Positions 4,710 to 5,501 of a DNA stretch of 5,501 nucleotides are shown here, piece after piece. The stretch spans positions 1-5,501 of the forward strand of contig JBGPKH010000611.1 of assembly GCA_041485845.1 (NCBI GenBank), written 5' to 3'. The stretch's first letter is position 1; each line of letters begins with the position of its first letter. Below the pieces are notes generated by a model. The model did no database searches. It was not told where the DNA came from and saw only the letters and a program-made list of their open reading frames with translations. The position numbers and the translations under genes were made by a program. The stretch is from OMOG01 sp041485845. GTDB lineage: Bacteria; Acidobacteriota; Terriglobia; Bryobacterales; Bryobacteraceae.

Positions 4710-5501
4710 ATGAGGCTATTTTGGTGCGCCGCTCTCGCCGCCGCCACTCTCACCGCGCAGACGTTTCCGGGGGCCCGCGCGCTCGACGACGCCATCAATC
4801 AGGGCATCGAGCAGGGCAAACTGCCGGGCGCGGTGGTGATCGTCGGACACAGCGGCCAGATTGTTTATCGCAAGGCCTATGGGAAGCGGGCGCTGGTACC
4901 GCAGCCCGAAGCCATGACCGTGGACACGGTCTTCGACTGCGCCTCGCTCACCAAGGTGGTCGCCACCACTTCGTCTTTGATGAAGCTGTTCGAGCAGGGG
5001 AAATTCCGGTTGAACGATAAGGTCACGGAGTACATTCCCGAATTTCAGGGCGGCAAGAGCGACGTCACCATCCGCAACCTGATGACGCATTTCTCCGGTC
5101 TTGCGCCGGACGTGCCGCTCAACAATCCGTGGACCGGCTACGACACCGGCATCCGGCTAGCCTGCAACGACAAGCCGGCCGGCCCGCCCGGCACGCGAAT
5201 GGTTTACAGCGACATCAACTTCATTCTTCTTGGTGAGATGGTGCATCGCCTGAGCGGGCAGATGGTTTCGGAATACGCGCGGCAGAATATTTTCTCGCCG
5301 CTGGGGATGAAGGACACCATGTTCCAGCCTCCGGCATCGCTCGGGCCGCGCATCGCGCCCACCGAGCGCCTCAACAAGACCGGGGCTCCGCTGCGCGGCG
5401 TGGTACACGATCCGACGGCGCGCAACATGGGGGGAGTGGCCGGCCACGCGGGCATGTTCTCGACGGCCGACGACCTGGCGCGCTTCTCCCAGATGATGAT
5501 C
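4710..5501 (+). CDS. Secreted beta-lactamase-like serine hydrolase (class C/S12 family), 3'-partial
   Basis: The first 264 residues of a serine hydrolase of the class C beta-lactamase/D-Ala-D-Ala carboxypeptidase/esterase family are present; the frame is still open at the right edge. Residues 1-17, MRLFWCAALAAATLTAQ, form a signal peptide, so the enzyme acts outside the cytoplasm. The nucleophile motif is S79-L-T-K82 in DCASLTK. The second motif is Y166-S-D168 in MVYSDINFILLGE, 87 residues on, the usual spacing for class C; Asp replaces the Asn of YxN. LMTHFSGL and GVAGHAGMFSTADDLARF (H246) are further family signatures. The C-terminal KTG/HTG box would be beyond the window. An in-frame stop at 4701-4703 makes ATG 4710 the first possible start, although no ribosome binding site is visible. 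Esterase, peptidase or lactamase activity cannot be told apart here. Confidence 0.9.
   Translation, partial: MRLFWCAALAAATLTAQTFPGARALDDAINQGIEQGKLPGAVVIVGHSGQIVYRKAYGKRALVPQPEAMTVDTVFDCASLTKVVATTSSLMKLFEQGKFRLNDKVTEYIPEFQGGKSDVTIRNLMTHFSGLAPDVPLNNPWTGYDTGIRLACNDKPAGPPGTRMVYSDINFILLGEMVHRLSGQMVSEYARQNIFSPLGMKDTMFQPPASLGPRIAPTERLNKTGAPLRGVVHDPTARNMGGVAGHAGMFSTADDLARFSQMMI

Noticed and set aside
1..5501. CRISPR arrays, tRNA or rRNA genes, insertion-sequence ends
   Set aside because: I saw no regularly spaced repeats, cloverleaf-like segments, transposase-like proteins or terminal inverted repeats, including around the toxin-antitoxin region.

Overview
The window is GC-rich bacterial chromosome, with very high G+C at third codon positions in the large genes. 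It combines an aldehyde dehydrogenase, an exported-looking enolase-superfamily enzyme, a secreted class C-type serine hydrolase and two toxin-antitoxin loci. That mix would fit a soil Acidobacteriota genome (Bryobacterales/Solibacter-like) or a metagenome-assembled contig. The taxonomic guess is inference only: no marker gene is present.

Layout. (1) 3-1199 (+): NAD(P)-dependent aldehyde dehydrogenase, complete at its C-terminus and cut by the left edge. (2) 1218-1684 (+): HigBA-type toxin-antitoxin locus, where only the C-terminal half of the HigB toxin remains but the HigA antitoxin is intact. (3) 1685-1964: gap with no recognisable gene. (4) 1965-2600 (-): HicAB-type locus on the opposite strand. 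HicB is intact, while HicA is split between two frames by what looks like one missing G in a G-run. A 17-codon ORF overlaps the hicA start. (5) 2758-3156 (+): tandem ACT-domain protein. (6) 3233-4483 (+): mandelate racemase/muconate lactonizing enzyme-like protein with a twin-arginine-like leader. (7) 4484-4709: gap holding, on the minus strand, a fragment that reads as a PQQ (quinoprotein) beta-propeller repeat. (8) 4710-5501 (+): beta-lactamase-like serine hydrolase with a signal peptide, cut by the right edge.

How the parts relate. The four larger plus-strand genes (dehydrogenase, ACT protein, enolase-superfamily protein, serine hydrolase) do not form an obvious single operon. The spaces between them hold accessory or decaying DNA: two toxin-antitoxin loci side by side and a relic of another gene. 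The most striking point is that both toxin genes are damaged in different ways while both antitoxins are full length. That is the pattern expected for loci losing the toxin while keeping the antitoxin as a DNA-binding regulator or as protection against related toxins. An assembly indel could explain the HicA break but not the missing half of HigB. I found no clear evidence of a wholly new system.
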